Positions 13,877-21,686 of a stretch of 28,804 nucleotides of DNA are shown one piece after another. The position numbers and the translations under genes are program-made. The stretch covers positions 1 to 28,804 of the forward strand of contig DATIXH010000410.1 of the NCBI GenBank assembly GCA_035518775.1, given 5' to 3'. The stretch comes from JBGPEQ01 sp035518775 (GTDB lineage Bacteria; Pseudomonadota; Alphaproteobacteria; Dongiales; Dongiaceae). The number at the start of each line of letters is the position of its first letter. Position 1 is the stretch's first letter. Under the pieces are notes generated by a model. That model was given only the letters and a program-made list of their open reading frames with translations. It made no database searches and was not told the DNA's origin.

Positions 13877-16066
13877 CTAGAAGCCGTCGTTGGTGAAGCC
13901 GAGGTTCTTGAGGCCGATGCGGAACAGCACCTTCCAGTCGGGATCGCGCTCCTGGTCCTGGAACTCCTCGCGCTCGACCGAGGTGCGGACGTCGAAGCAC
14001 TCGTCCTCGTACTCGATGCCGATGCCGTAAGAGAGGATGCGGGTATTCTCGATGTCGTACCGGCCGCCGATGAACCCGGACCAGTAGTCGGTGAACTGCG
14101 AGCTCAGCTTGCCCGCGATCTCCTGGCGATCGCCGAACTCCGAGGCCGGATCGGCCTCGCTGGCAAGGAAGGCATAGTCCAGGTCGAGATGCAGCATCGA
14201 CGGACCAGCGCTCATCAGCAGTTCGTTGCGGCGGGGCCGGAGGGAGTTCGTGTCGTAGCGGAATCGGTAGAGCAGGTCGAAATCCTCGATCGGCGAAACC
14301 TGCACGGACCCGACGACGTCCGAGAGGTGGTTCTCGAGCCCGGAGCCGAGGGCGAAATTCGCGTCTTCGTTGAACTGGTAGCTCTGGCCGACGAAGACGC
14401 TGCCGGTGCCGCCGCCGTCGGTGACGAACGACCAGCGCAGGCCGTAAGTGGCGCGCTGGCCGGTATCGACGCGGTCGAGGCCGGCGAAGCGGTCGGGATC
14501 GAACAGGTTGGTGTCGTCGAACTCGACGTCGAGGCTGTCCTCGTTCGGGATGTCGCCGAAATTGCTCTTGTTCGGGGCAGCCGTGATGGCGGCGATGGGC
14601 TCTATAACCTCGTGCCAGCCGTCGTGGGCGCGCGCGAAGGGATAGCGCCATTCGACCTGCAGCTGCGGGAATAGGCGGCCGGACACGCCGTCCTCCGTGG
14701 GGACGTTGTGGGGGTTCGGATCGTCGGAAGTGGGGTCAAGGTCATTGAACTGATAAAGGTCGGCGCGCACGGTGGCCGAAATCGTGGTGACGTCGCCCCA
14801 GGAGGAGGTGACGGGCATGCGCCAGCCGCCGTTGAGCGAGATGCGCCGTGTGTCGAGACCGGAGACGCGCGTCAGCACCATGGCGTCGGCGTCGAAGGTG
14901 AAGTAGCCGCTGAGCGCCACCGGCTCGCTGACGTAGTTGTAATCCATGAGCGGCGTGACGATCGGCGTCTCGTCGTTCACGTCCTCCGCGCGGGTGCTGT
15001 AGAAGGAGTAGGTCTGGATGGAGGCGTAGTTGCGGCCGTCGAACATCTCGGCGTAGGCGCGGCTGGTGAGCGAGCGGTCGTCGGAGAAGTCGAACAGGCG
15101 CTCGTAGGTCTTGTCGGTCGCCCGGTTGATGTCGAAGCCCCAGCGCCAGTTCTGATCGATGTCGAACAGGCCGTTGCCGCTGATGTGGCCGCGGAAGTCG
15201 TCCTCGTTGATGCCGACGGACGGCTCGTTCTCGTCGGAAAGCGTGCCGCTGAGCGTGATGCTGAAGAGGCCGTCCTGCACGCGCTGGCGATAGGTGCCGA
15301 GCATGACAGGATACTCGTTGGTCGAGAAGATCGGCGCGATCGTCAGGTCCTTGTCCGGCGAGATCGCCCAGAAATATGGGATCTGCACGTGGGCGCCCAG
15401 CTTGCTCGACAGGCCGAACTGCGGCGTCAGCACGCCGGACGCTCGCTTCACCGTGCCATCAGGATGCTCGAAATAGGGCGTGTAGAGGACGGGAACGCCG
15501 AACAGCTCGAAGGTGGCGTCCTCGTACTCGATCTTGTGCGCGGCCTCGTCGTAGGTGACCTTGACCGCCTTGATCTGCCAGAGCGGGGCGCGCGTCGGGT
15601 CCTCCGCGCAGAGCTGGCAGGGTGAATAGACGGCGTAGTTGAACTCGTTGAGGTTGCCGCCGGTGCGCTTGCCGGAATTGGCCGCCAAGCGCGATTTGTC
15701 GCTGAGCAGCATGCGGATGCTCTCGATGGCCGCCTCCTTCAGGTCCTTCGTGAGCTCGACGTAGTCGGCGAAGACGGTGTTGCCGTGCTCGTCGGTGAGG
15801 CTGACGTTGCCGGAGGCGGTGACGGTCTGCGCCTTCTCGTTGTAGGAGACCGTGTCGGCGTGCACCACGCGATCGCCGCGCGCGATCTCGACGTGGCCGC
15901 GCGCCGTGACGACGCCGAGATCGCGATCGTAGGTAATCTCGTCGGCCTGCAGGAGCACGGGGATCTTGTCGCCCGTCTGCTGCTGCGTCTTGTCCTGCGC
16001 ATGGGCGGGGCACGCCTGCAGCAGTCCGCAAGCCAGCAGAATCCCCCACAGCCCCGCGCGCGTCAT
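13877..16066 (-). CDS. lptD: LPS-assembly protein LptD
   Basis: Outer-membrane beta-barrel that, with LptE, inserts lipopolysaccharide into the outer leaflet. It is 729 aa from ATG 16066, which follows GGGGAAG. Residues 1-24 are a signal peptide (GLWGILLACGLLQACPAHA, cleavage before QDK). The N-terminal OstA/jellyroll domain includes VLLQADEITYDRDLGVVTARGHVEI, and the central segment has YSPCQLC and FELFGVPVLYTPYFEHPDG. The remainder is Asp/Tyr/Phe-rich alternating strands ending in phenylalanine (FTNDGF), the BAM recognition signal. It is somewhat shorter than E. coli LptD. An upstream in-frame extension to 16555 is antisense to pepA and rejected. lptF/lptG, usual neighbours, are absent. Confidence 0.93.
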   Translation of the reverse strand: MTRAGLWGILLACGLLQACPAHAQDKTQQQTGDKIPVLLQADEITYDRDLGVVTARGHVEIARGDRVVHADTVSYNEKAQTVTASGNVSLTDEHGNTVFADYVELTKDLKEAAIESIRMLLSDKSRLAANSGKRTGGNLNEFNYAVYSPCQLCAEDPTRAPLWQIKAVKVTYDEAAHKIEYEDATFELFGVPVLYTPYFEHPDGTVKRASGVLTPQFGLSSKLGAHVQIPYFWAISPDKDLTIAPIFSTNEYPVMLGTYRQRVQDGLFSITLSGTLSDENEPSVGINEDDFRGHISGNGLFDIDQNWRWGFDINRATDKTYERLFDFSDDRSLTSRAYAEMFDGRNYASIQTYSFYSTRAEDVNDETPIVTPLMDYNYVSEPVALSGYFTFDADAMVLTRVSGLDTRRISLNGGWRMPVTSSWGDVTTISATVRADLYQFNDLDPTSDDPNPHNVPTEDGVSGRLFPQLQVEWRYPFARAHDGWHEVIEPIAAITAAPNKSNFGDIPNEDSLDVEFDDTNLFDPDRFAGLDRVDTGQRATYGLRWSFVTDGGGTGSVFVGQSYQFNEDANFALGSGLENHLSDVVGSVQVSPIEDFDLLYRFRYDTNSLRPRRNELLMSAGPSMLHLDLDYAFLASEADPASEFGDRQEIAGKLSSQFTDYWSGFIGGRYDIENTRILSYGIGIEYEDECFDVRTSVEREEFQDQERDPDWKVLFRIGLKNLGFTNDGF

Positions 16067-16264
16067 TGGCCCGACTTCCCCCTGGCCGATTCGCTGCGCC
16101 CCACTACAGCAGGAAATTTCCGGGTTCGCCAGAGGCGGGCGCGGCCGGTGACGCGTCGCGGACGGCTTTATCCGTCCCGGTCGCTGTGCTAGAGGACGGG
16201 CCCATTGTGCGGATCCGGCGCGCGGCGCGCTCCGGGGCGCCGCTCCAGCAACCGGATGCAGGTC

Positions 16265-17764
16265 ATGAAAATCTCGTTCTCCAAAATCGAAATCCCATCC
16301 AGCGGCGCCATCGTCGTCGGCGTCTACGAGGACCGCAAGCTGACGCCGACCGCGGCCCAGCTCGACAAGCAGAGCAAGGGCGCGCTCGAGCGCGCTCTCG
16401 GCGCCAGCCGCTTCAAGGGCAAGCCGGACGACATCCTGACGGTGCTGGCGCCCAGCGGGCTCGAGGTGAGCCGCATCGTGCTGGTCGGGCTGGGCAAGCC
16501 CGGGGCGCTCGACGCCGCCGGCGTGCAGGCGATCGGCGGCCGCCTGGTCGCTCACCTCGCGAACAGCGGCGAGAGCGCAGCGGCGATCGCCATCGACGAC
16601 GCCGGCGACCAGAAGCTGGCCACGGCCGAGCAGGCCGCGAATCTGGCCTACGGCGCGCGGTTACGCAGCTACCGCTTCGACAAGTACCGCACGACCGAGA
16701 AGCCGGAGGCAAAGCCGACCCTGAAGAAGCTGACGGTCATGTGCGGCGATCCGAACGCGGCCAAGAAGGCCTACGACCCGCTGCAGCGGATCGGCGACGG
16801 CGTGTTCGTCACCCGCGACCTCGTGTCCGAGCCGGCCAACGTGATCTTTCCGGAGTCGCTGGCGCAGGAGGCGCAGAAGCTCTCGGAACTCGGCGTGAAG
16901 GTCGAGATCCTCGGCGAGAAGAAGATGCGCGAGCTCGGCATGGGCGCGCTGCTCGGCGTCGGCCAGGGCAGCGAGCGCGAGTCGCAGCTCGTGGTCATGG
17001 TGTGGGAGGGCGCGCCGGACGCGCGCAACAAGGCGCCGGTGGCCTTCGTTGGCAAGGGCGTCACGTTCGATACCGGCGGCATCTCGATCAAGCCGGCCGC
17101 CGGCATGGAGGAGATGAAGTGGGACATGGGCGGCGCCGGCGCCGTCATCGGCGCCCTGCATGCCCTGGCCGGCCGCAAGGCCAAGGCCAACGTCGTGGGC
17201 ATCGCCGGCCTCGTCGAGAACATGCCGTCCGGCACGGCGCAGCGGCCGGGCGATGTCGTGAAGTCGATGTCGGGCCAGACGATCGAGGTGATCAACACCG
17301 ACGCCGAAGGCAGGCTGGTCCTGGCCGACGCTCTCTGGTACTGCCGCGACCGTTTCAAGCCGCAGGCGATGATCGACCTGGCGACGCTCACCGGCGCCAT
17401 CATGGTGTCGCTGGGGCGCGAGCACGCCGGCCTGTTCGCCAACAACGACGCGCTGGCCGAGCGGCTGCTGGCGGCCGGCAAGGCGGTGGGCGAGCCGCTC
17501 TGGCGCATGCCGCTGGGCGAGGCCTACGATAAGCTCATCAACTCCGACATCGCCGACATGAAGAACGTCGGCAACCGCTGGGGCGGCAGCATCACGGCGG
17601 CGCAGTTCCTGCAGCGCTTCGTGAAGGACACGCCTTGGGCCCATCTCGACATCGCCGGCATGGCCTGGTCCGAGAAGGACTCGGCGGTCGTGCCGAAGGG
17701 AGCGACGGCCTACGGCGTGCGGCTGCTCGACCGGTTCGTGGCGGACAACTACGAGGAGAAGTAG
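16265..17764 (+). CDS. pepA: Leucyl aminopeptidase (M17), copy 1
   Basis: A 499-aa dizinc or dimanganese aminopeptidase of family M17 that removes N-terminal residues from peptides in the cytoplasm; in some bacteria PepA also binds DNA. The ligands K264, D269, D287, D346 and E348 and the catalytic K276 and R350 are all present, including the signature NTDAEGRLVL. ATG 16265 (MKISFSKIEI) has a modest AGG upstream and matches the family start; ATG 16256 is in frame but less likely. The gene diverges from lptD across a 198-base gap. A paralog lies 0.5 kb downstream. Confidence 0.95.
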   Translation: MKISFSKIEIPSSGAIVVGVYEDRKLTPTAAQLDKQSKGALERALGASRFKGKPDDILTVLAPSGLEVSRIVLVGLGKPGALDAAGVQAIGGRLVAHLANSGESAAAIAIDDAGDQKLATAEQAANLAYGARLRSYRFDKYRTTEKPEAKPTLKKLTVMCGDPNAAKKAYDPLQRIGDGVFVTRDLVSEPANVIFPESLAQEAQKLSELGVKVEILGEKKMRELGMGALLGVGQGSERESQLVVMVWEGAPDARNKAPVAFVGKGVTFDTGGISIKPAAGMEEMKWDMGGAGAVIGALHALAGRKAKANVVGIAGLVENMPSGTAQRPGDVVKSMSGQTIEVINTDAEGRLVLADALWYCRDRFKPQAMIDLATLTGAIMVSLGREHAGLFANNDALAERLLAAGKAVGEPLWRMPLGEAYDKLINSDIADMKNVGNRWGGSITAAQFLQRFVKDTPWAHLDIAGMAWSEKDSAVVPKGATAYGVRLLDRFVADNYEEK

Positions 17765-17816
17765 CGGCGGCCCCGCGGGCGCACCGCATGAAAAACGACG
17801 GCGCGCCCTCACTGCC

Positions 17817-18263
17817 ATGACCGAAATCCGCTTCTATCATCTGCAGCGCACCGTGCTCGAGGCCGCCCTGCCGCCGATGCTCGAGAAGACGCTCGAGCGC
17901 GGCCAGCGGGCGGTCGTGATGGCCGGCTCGGAGGAGCGGGTCGAGCACCTGACCGACCACCTCTGGAGCTACAGCGAGCGCGGCTTTCTGCCGCACGGCA
18001 GCGCGCGCGACGGCAATGCCGAACTGCAGCCGATCTGGCTGACGACCGCGGACGAGAATCCGAACGGCGCGCAGGTGCTGTTCCTGACGGACGGCACCCG
18101 CTCGGAGAAGGTCGCGGCCTATCAGCTGTGCGTCGAGCTGTTCGACGGCAACGACGAGGCGGCCGTGCAGGCGGCGCGGGCGCGCTGGAAGACCTATAAG
18201 GACGCCGGCCACGCGCTGACCTACTGGCAGCAATCAGCCGCCGGGCGTTGGGAGCAGAAATGA
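17817..18263 (+). CDS. holC: DNA polymerase III chi subunit
   Basis: A 148-aa HolC-family protein; chi binds single-stranded-DNA-binding protein and links the clamp loader to SSB during replication. Family features are the opening EIRFYHLQRTVLEAALP, the segment RAVVMAGSEERVEHLTDHLW, the F-L-P-H-G-S-A turn, the strand QPIWLTT, and F-L-T-D-G. It lies between two pepA genes; pepA-holC adjacency is widely conserved. Its TGA overlaps the ATG of the second pepA (ATGA), implying translational coupling. Confidence 0.9.
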   Translation: MTEIRFYHLQRTVLEAALPPMLEKTLERGQRAVVMAGSEERVEHLTDHLWSYSERGFLPHGSARDGNAELQPIWLTTADENPNGAQVLFLTDGTRSEKVAAYQLCVELFDGNDEAAVQAARARWKTYKDAGHALTYWQQSAAGRWEQK

Positions 18264-19783
18264 AGGTCGTGTTCGCCAAGCCGGCCCTGCCCAAGGACGG
18301 GGCGTTCGCCCTGCCGGTGGCGGAGGGATGCAAGCTCGGCCCGACTGCGGCGGCGCTCGATCGGCGCGCCAAAGGGGCGCTGACGCGCGCCCTCGCGGCC
18401 AGCCGCTTCGCGGGCAAGCTCGAGGAGACGCTGACCGTGCTGGCGCCGCGCGGGCTGGCCTGCAGCCGCGTGGTTCTCGTCGGATGCGGCAAGCCCGAGG
18501 CCTTCGACGCGTTGGCGGCACAGCGCGTCGGCGGGGCGTTGGTGGCGCTTCTGGCGCCGTCGGGCGAGACGGCGGCGACGCTCGCCGCCGACGGGCTCGC
18601 GCAGGCGGCGGCGCCGGCCGTGCTGGCCGCCAACATCGCGCTCGGCGCCGGCCTGCGCAGCTACCGCTTCGACAAGTACCGCACGACCGAGAAGCGCGAG
18701 GAGCGGCCGAGTCTCCGGTCGCTGACGCTGCTGGTCGAGGATCCGGCGGCGGCGCGCAGGGCCTATGTTCCCTTGGCCTCCACGGCGCAGGCCGTCGGCA
18801 CCGCCCGCGACCTCGTGAGCGAGCCCGCGAACGTGGTCACGCCCCAGGCCTTTGCGGCCGCGGCGAGGACGGCCAGCGAACTCGGCATCAAGGTCGAGGT
18901 GCTCGGGGCCAGGAAGCTGCGGGAACTCGGCCTCAACCTCATGCTCGGAGTGGGGCAGGGCAGCGCCCATGAGCCGCAGCTCGTCGTGCTGCGCTGGAAC
19001 GGCGCCGGCAAGGCGAGCGCGCCCGTCGCCTTCGTCGGAAAAGGGCTTACGTTCGACACGGGCGGCATCTCCATCAAACCCGCGGGGGGCATGGAGGAGA
19101 TGAAGACCGACATGGCGGGCGCCGCGACCGTGCTCGGCGTACTGCGGTCGCTCGCCGCGCGCCAGGCGCGCGTCAATGCCGTCGGGGTGTGCGCGTTGGC
19201 GGAGAACATGCCCTCGGGCACGGCGCAGCGGCCGGGCGACGTGGTGAAATCGATGTCGGGCCAGACCGTCGAAGTCATCGACACCGACGCCGAGGGGCGG
19301 CTCGTGCTGAGCGACGCTCTCTGGTACACGCAGGACCGCTTCAAGCCGCGGGCCATGGTCGACCTCGCGACCCTGACCGGCTCGATCATGGTGGCGCTCG
19401 GCCACGAATATGCCGGGCTGTTCGCCAACGACGACAAGCTCGCGGAACAGCTGCTGGCGGCCGGTAGCGCCACGGGCGAGCGGCTATGGCGGATGCCGCT
19501 CGACGAGTCCTATGACGAGCGCATCAAGTCCGACATCGCCGACATGAAGAACGACGGCGGGCGCTGGGGCGACAGCATCAATGCCGCTGTCATGCTGAAG
19601 CGCTTCGTCGGCAAGACGCCGTGGGCCCATCTCGACATCGCCGGGGTGGCCTGGGCGACGGAGGACGGTCCGACCGCGCCCAAGGGCGCCACGGGCTTCG
19701 GCGTGCGGCTGCTCGATCGGTTCGTCGCCGACAGCTGCGAGGAGGAGCTTACGACGTTAGCGCGGCCTCGATCGCGCCGGTGA
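18260..19783 (+). CDS. pepA: Leucyl aminopeptidase (M17), copy 2
   Basis: A second complete M17 aminopeptidase of 507 aa, clearly homologous along its length to the copy at 16265. Metal ligands K261, D266, D284, D343 and E345 and catalytic K273 and R347 (DTDAEGR) are intact, so it should be active. ATG 18260 has GGAG 5 bases upstream and overlaps the holC stop by 4 bases. The N-terminal domain is the more divergent part, as expected for changed substrate or partner specificity. The C-terminus runs about 11 residues past the usual end, overlapping the convergent glutathione peroxidase gene by 35 bases. It is a probable duplication rather than an unrelated enzyme. Confidence 0.93.
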   Translation: MKVVFAKPALPKDGAFALPVAEGCKLGPTAAALDRRAKGALTRALAASRFAGKLEETLTVLAPRGLACSRVVLVGCGKPEAFDALAAQRVGGALVALLAPSGETAATLAADGLAQAAAPAVLAANIALGAGLRSYRFDKYRTTEKREERPSLRSLTLLVEDPAAARRAYVPLASTAQAVGTARDLVSEPANVVTPQAFAAAARTASELGIKVEVLGARKLRELGLNLMLGVGQGSAHEPQLVVLRWNGAGKASAPVAFVGKGLTFDTGGISIKPAGGMEEMKTDMAGAATVLGVLRSLAARQARVNAVGVCALAENMPSGTAQRPGDVVKSMSGQTVEVIDTDAEGRLVLSDALWYTQDRFKPRAMVDLATLTGSIMVALGHEYAGLFANDDKLAEQLLAAGSATGERLWRMPLDESYDERIKSDIADMKNDGGRWGDSINAAVMLKRFVGKTPWAHLDIAGVAWATEDGPTAPKGATGFGVRLLDRFVADSCEEELTTLARPRSRR

Positions 19784-20228
19784 TCTTGCGGTCGAGCGGA
19801 TCGACCGCGGAGGGCCACAGGCCGGCAAGGCTGCCGTCGGGTGCCACGAGATACTTGTGGAAGTTCCACTTCGGCGCCGCGTCCTCGCCGAGCTCGGCGG
19901 CGATCCAGCGATAGAACGGATGAGCCCCGCCGCCGATGACCGTCTGCTTGGCGGTCATCGGAAAATCGACGCCGTAGTTGGTCTCGCAGAACGACCGGAT
20001 CGCCGGCTCGGCGCCGGGCTCCTGCGCGCCGAAGTCGTTGGAGGGCACGGCCAGCACGACGAGCCCGCGGTCGCGATAGGTGCGCCATAGCTTTTCGAGG
20101 CCGGCATATTGCGGCGTATAGCCGCATTCGGAGGCGGTATTTACGACCAGCACCGGCTTGCCCCTGAAGTCGGCGAGCTGGACCGTGCCGCCGTCGATCG
20201 CCGGGAAGGAGAAGTCGTGGGCCGACAT
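19749..20228 (-). CDS. Glutathione peroxidase family protein
   Basis: A thioredoxin-fold thiol peroxidase of 159 aa that reduces hydrogen peroxide and organic hydroperoxides. The peroxidatic cysteine is C35 (NTASECGYTPQY); the catalytic tetrad is completed by Q69, W121 and N122 (KWNFHKYLV). A second cysteine, C81 (SFCETNYGVDFP), sits in the place of the resolving cysteine of thioredoxin-dependent members, so thioredoxin rather than glutathione may be its real reductant. It is cysteine-type, not selenocysteine. It follows the DUF2786-like gene after a 5-base gap, so the two probably form one transcript. Confidence 0.94.
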   Translation of the reverse strand: MSAHDFSFPAIDGGTVQLADFRGKPVLVVNTASECGYTPQYAGLEKLWRTYRDRGLVVLAVPSNDFGAQEPGAEPAIRSFCETNYGVDFPMTAKQTVIGGGAHPFYRWIAAELGEDAAPKWNFHKYLVAPDGSLAGLWPSAVDPLDRKITGAIEAALTS

Positions 20229-20233
20229 GCGCC

Positions 20234-20809
20234 CTAGCGGGCGGCCGCGTGGCCGCTGTGCGAACCCGGGCGCAGCGCCAGCTTGAGGCCGACCACCTCG
20301 TAGATATCGAGGCCGGTGATGTCGACGATCTCGCGCAGGCGCAGCGAGGTTTCTGTCAGCAAGACGCGGGCGTGATCGCGTGGGTTCATGCGGCGGTTGG
20401 ACTGGCGCTGGACGCGATCGGCCTGCCGGCGCGCCGCCGCTTCCTCGGCGGCGTCGAGGCCGCGGGCGCGCGCCTCGGCTATGGCCGCCTCGTGCTGCAT
20501 CTTGGCCAGCCGGATGGCGATGTCAGTCAGGTGCATGAAGCGCCCGACCTCGGGCGGATCGTAGTCGGCGAACCAGGAGCGCTTGCCGAGGGCTTCGCCC
20601 ATGGATGAGGGACGGCGCTCCCGCGCCTGCGCGAGCGGCGCGCGGTCGTCGCCGGCGGCGGCTTCCTCCACCGTCAGGCCGTGGCGCGCCGCCAGCCGCG
20701 TCGCCGCCGCGAAGGCGTTGGCGCGCTCGCCGGCGAACGGGCTCTCGGCCGCCAGCCGCAGCAGGCCCTGGAAGCGTTTGCGTTCGGCGCCGGTGAACGA
20801 CACGGCCAA
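20234..20809 (-). CDS. DUF2786-like protein of unknown function
   Basis: A 191-aa soluble, Ala/Arg-rich protein. The first 50 residues (FQGLLRLAAESPFAGERANA, then AARHGLTVEEA) resemble the helical DUF2786 motif, in which short helices and an A-x-x-H-G-L turn are common. Residues 100-150 form a basic, charged helical region with AR/EA/RQ repeats. The C-terminus E-T-S-L-R-L-R-E-I-V-D-I-T-G-L-D-I-Y-E-V-V-G-L-K looks like a small helix-turn-helix-like or binding module. I chose TTG 20809 since GGAG is 5 bases upstream. Its role with the glutathione peroxidase, 5 bases downstream, is unknown. DUF2786 assignment is tentative. Confidence 0.65.
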   Translation of the reverse strand: MAVSFTGAERKRFQGLLRLAAESPFAGERANAFAAATRLAARHGLTVEEAAAGDDRAPLAQARERRPSSMGEALGKRSWFADYDPPEVGRFMHLTDIAIRLAKMQHEAAIAEARARGLDAAEEAAARRQADRVQRQSNRRMNPRDHARVLLTETSLRLREIVDITGLDIYEVVGLKLALRPGSHSGHAAAR

Positions 20810-20890
20810 TCAGTCTCCGTCGCGATTCGGTTGCATTGTCCTGCCGCCCAGTTTAACGAACGGTCAATTCGCACACCAGGGCGCAAGTTC

Positions 20891-20899
20891 TGCTATACT
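20891..20899 (+). promoter_or_regulatory. Extended -10 promoter element upstream of hspQ
   Basis: TGCTATACT (20891-20899) fits the extended -10 pattern TGnTATAAT, with five of six matches in the hexamer. No good -35 is seen at 17 bases, which is typical of extended -10 promoters. Transcription from about 20906 would leave a 50-base leader before hspQ at 20956. Confidence 0.35.
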
Positions 20900-20955
20900 G
20901 TGCGATTGACGTGACAGATCGCGCGCCGCCTCGCGCGGGTGGCCGAATTCCCCCG

Positions 20956-21288
20956 ATGACCGAGATTCGCAAAGCCAAGTTCCAGATCGGCCAGATCGTC
21001 AAGCACCGCGTCTATCCGTTCCGCGGCGTGATCTTCGACGTCGACCCGATCTTCAACAATACCGAGGAATGGTACCAGAAGATTCCCGCGGAGATCCGCC
21101 CGCGCAAGGACCAGCCTTTTTACCACCTGCTCGCCGAGAACGCGGAGACGACTTACGTCGCCTATGTGTCCGAGCAGAATCTGCTGGTCGACGAGACCGG
21201 CAGCCCCGTGAAGCATCCCTCGGTGAAGGAGCTGTTCACCGGCATCGAGAACGGCCGCTATGTGCCGAAGCCGCGGGCGGCGAATTGA
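20956..21288 (+). CDS. hspQ: Heat shock protein HspQ
   Basis: A 110-aa HspQ (hemimethylated-DNA-binding YccV domain) protein. In enterobacteria HspQ is a specificity-enhancing factor for the Lon protease and binds hemimethylated oriC. The conserved segments are AKFQIGQIVKHRVYPFRGVI, FDVDPIFNNTEEWYQ, QPFYHLLAEN and YVAYVSEQNLLVDE. ATG 20956 gives the family start; an upstream in-frame GTG at 20911 would add 15 non-homologous residues and would lie almost at the predicted transcription start. Neither start has a good ribosome-binding site. Confidence 0.9.
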   Translation: MTEIRKAKFQIGQIVKHRVYPFRGVIFDVDPIFNNTEEWYQKIPAEIRPRKDQPFYHLLAENAETTYVAYVSEQNLLVDETGSPVKHPSVKELFTGIENGRYVPKPRAAN

Positions 21289-21686
21289 TTGTGCGCTGCA
21301 TGCACGAATTGTTCCGCGCTCTTGCCGAGGCTGGTTAACGACGCCACATAGTGTCTGCGCCCGCCTCTTGGGCGCGTTCTCCGGGTCGAAAGGCATGTAG
21401 CGCAGGCTGCATATCGTTCATGACTGTTGGCGGGGATGAACACCCGCCGGCAGCGACTCCCTCCGGACATACGGCGTGATTCGCCCGGCTGCGCGCTCGT
21501 CGCACTGCCGCCCGAGTCCGCTCCGCTGAACGGAACGGCCGCTTCGCCGGTCCAGCCCCAGGACCTCACAGCCCTCCGAACGACAACGCGTCTCCCGCGT
21601 CGTCGCGGCAACGGCTTGCGCCGCTGTCCGCGCGCGATCGGCCCGAACGTGCCTTGAGCGCATGGGCGGCAGGAAAGGAGCTAACC
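21289..21686. other. Roughly 400-bp region with no recognisable gene
   Basis: Between hspQ and the slipin gene I see no credible coding frame: the only sizeable frames (for example 21427-21657 plus, 21258-21611 minus) give Arg/Pro-rich sequences without motifs or ribosome-binding sites. Two short hairpins are present: GCGCCC/GGGCGC (21357-21362 with 21370-21375) could end hspQ transcription, and GGCGGG/CCCGCC (21429-21434 with 21443-21448). No tRNA, tmRNA, SRP RNA or other RNA signature is evident. It may hold the slipin promoter or a small RNA. Confidence 0.5.

Noticed and set aside
16067..16555. N-terminal extension of the LptD frame by 163 residues
   Set aside because: It is antisense to the start of pepA, has Arg/Ala-rich non-homologous sequence, and places the signal peptide in the middle of the protein; ATG 16066 has a ribosome-binding site and a proper signal peptide.
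21427..21657. 76-aa frame in the gap before the slipin gene
   Set aside because: Arg/Pro-rich low-complexity sequence, no clear ribosome-binding site and no recognisable motif.
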